NCBI GenBank assembly: GCA_035556195.1
Contig: DATMFK010000064.1
Location: 1 to 64,000, forward strand
Direction of reading: 5' to 3'
Source of the DNA: G016756615 sp035556195
Lineage (GTDB): Bacteria; Pseudomonadota; Alphaproteobacteria; Rhizobiales; Rhizobiaceae
DNA length: 64,000 nucleotides
The number at the start of each line of letters is the position of its first letter. Position 1 is the stretch's first letter. The notes under the pieces are model-generated. The model was not told the origin of the DNA and searched no databases. It was given only the letters and a program-made list of their open reading frames with translations. Made by a program: the position numbers and the translations under genes. This document shows positions 63,468-64,000 of the stretch, one piece after another.

Positions 63468-63524
63468 TGCGTGCCGCGCAAGCCTCACCGGCTGGCGACG
63501 ACGGCCATGGACTCGGAATGTGCC

Positions 63525-64000
63525 AATGACACCGCTCAAGGACTATCGCCGCATCACGGTAAAGATCGGTTCGGCGCTGCTGGTCGATCGCACAACCGGC
63601 CTGAAGCGCGACTGGCTGGCCTCGCTGGTGGACGACGTCGCCGCGCTCGCCGCGGGGGGGGCGGATGTCCTGGTCGTCTCCTCCGGCGCGATCGCGCTCG
63701 GCCGCACGATTCTCGGTCTCGGCAAGCGGGCGCTGAAGTTGGAAGAGAGCCAGGCCGCGGCGGCCGTCGGCCAGATCGCGCTTGCCGGGGCATGGTCGGA
63801 AGAGCTCGGCCGCAAGGGGCTGACCTCCGGCCAGGTTCTGGTGACGCTGGGAGATACCGAGGAGCGCCGCCGCTACCTCAACGCGCGCGCCACCATCTCG
63901 ACGCTGCTCAAGATGAAGGCGGTTCCCGTCATCAACGAGAACGATACCGTCGCCACGACCGAAATCCGCTATGGCGACAATGACCGGCTCGCCGCCCGCG
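63525..64000 (+). CDS. proB: Glutamate 5-kinase, N-terminal part
   Basis: The first 158 residues of ProB, cut by the window end. The amino-acid kinase domain is clear: YRRITVKIGSALLVD, DVLVVSSGAIALGRTILGLG, ESQAAAAVGQIALAGAWSEE and VINENDTVATTEI. It makes glutamyl-5-phosphate, the first step of proline synthesis. Placement directly after obgE is the usual rhizobial order, and proA is expected next. Confidence 0.96.

Overview
The window is high-GC DNA from an alphaproteobacterium, most likely a member of the Rhizobiales close to Mesorhizobium, Chelativorans or Nitratireductor. This rests on the dense set of solute transporters and regulators, the gene order rplU-rpmA-(two GNAT acetyltransferases)-obgE-proB at the right end, a livHMGF operon followed by a DUF6867 gene, and intergenic repeats of a rhizobial type. 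Genus is inferred by eye from family knowledge; no database search was possible.

Left part (1-11.7 kb): a branched-chain amino acid ABC transporter operon read leftwards (livH-livM-livG-livF, a small membrane protein, then a cut-off substrate-binding protein). Behind it lie a 4-hydroxyproline epimerase and a FAD-dependent D-amino-acid-type dehydrogenase. A divergent GntR regulator faces them across palindromic operators. A methylmalonate-semialdehyde dehydrogenase gene with a duplicated tail follows, facing a LysR regulator.

Centre-left (12-26 kb): a catabolic block with an NMT1/SsuABC-type ABC transporter, a Gfo/Idh/MocA oxidoreductase and an amidase on the minus strand. Divergent from it are an RpiR regulator and a flavin monooxygenase with an N-terminal NTF2-like domain. 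A COG3964-type amidohydrolase, an SDR, an AraC regulator and an azlCD exporter pair complete the block.

Centre (26-41.7 kb): a dipeptide/oligopeptide ABC operon (dppB-C-DF fusion-A) runs into a polysaccharide-deacetylase/cyclic-imidase-like hydrolase and two SDRs. It is controlled from a divergent promoter by an IclR protein. A penicillin-acylase-family hydrolase and an old-yellow-enzyme reductase stand nearby and carry an operator-like sequence in their upstream regions that also occurs at the IclR promoter, so these genes probably form one regulon. A Tat-exported amidohydrolase ends this part.

41.7-49.2 kb: MFS exporter with HxlR regulator, a YigZ protein, then small secreted or membrane proteins, including an unusual ClpP-like/PAN-domain periplasmic protein, a probably truncated gene and a DUF2167-type membrane protein.

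49.2-59.7 kb: a 10.5 kb integrated element in the 3' end of a tRNA-Ser(CGA) gene, bounded by a 15-bp direct repeat and carrying tandem 12-bp repeats near both ends that look like integrase arm sites. Its order (integrase, AlpA-like regulator, primase, RepA-like helicase, terminase-small-subunit-like protein, serine recombinase, cargo, no capsid genes) resembles a phage satellite of the PICI type and is the most interesting system in the window. The host sequence resumes at the tRNA and continues with rplU, rpmA, two acetyltransferases, obgE and a cut-off proB.
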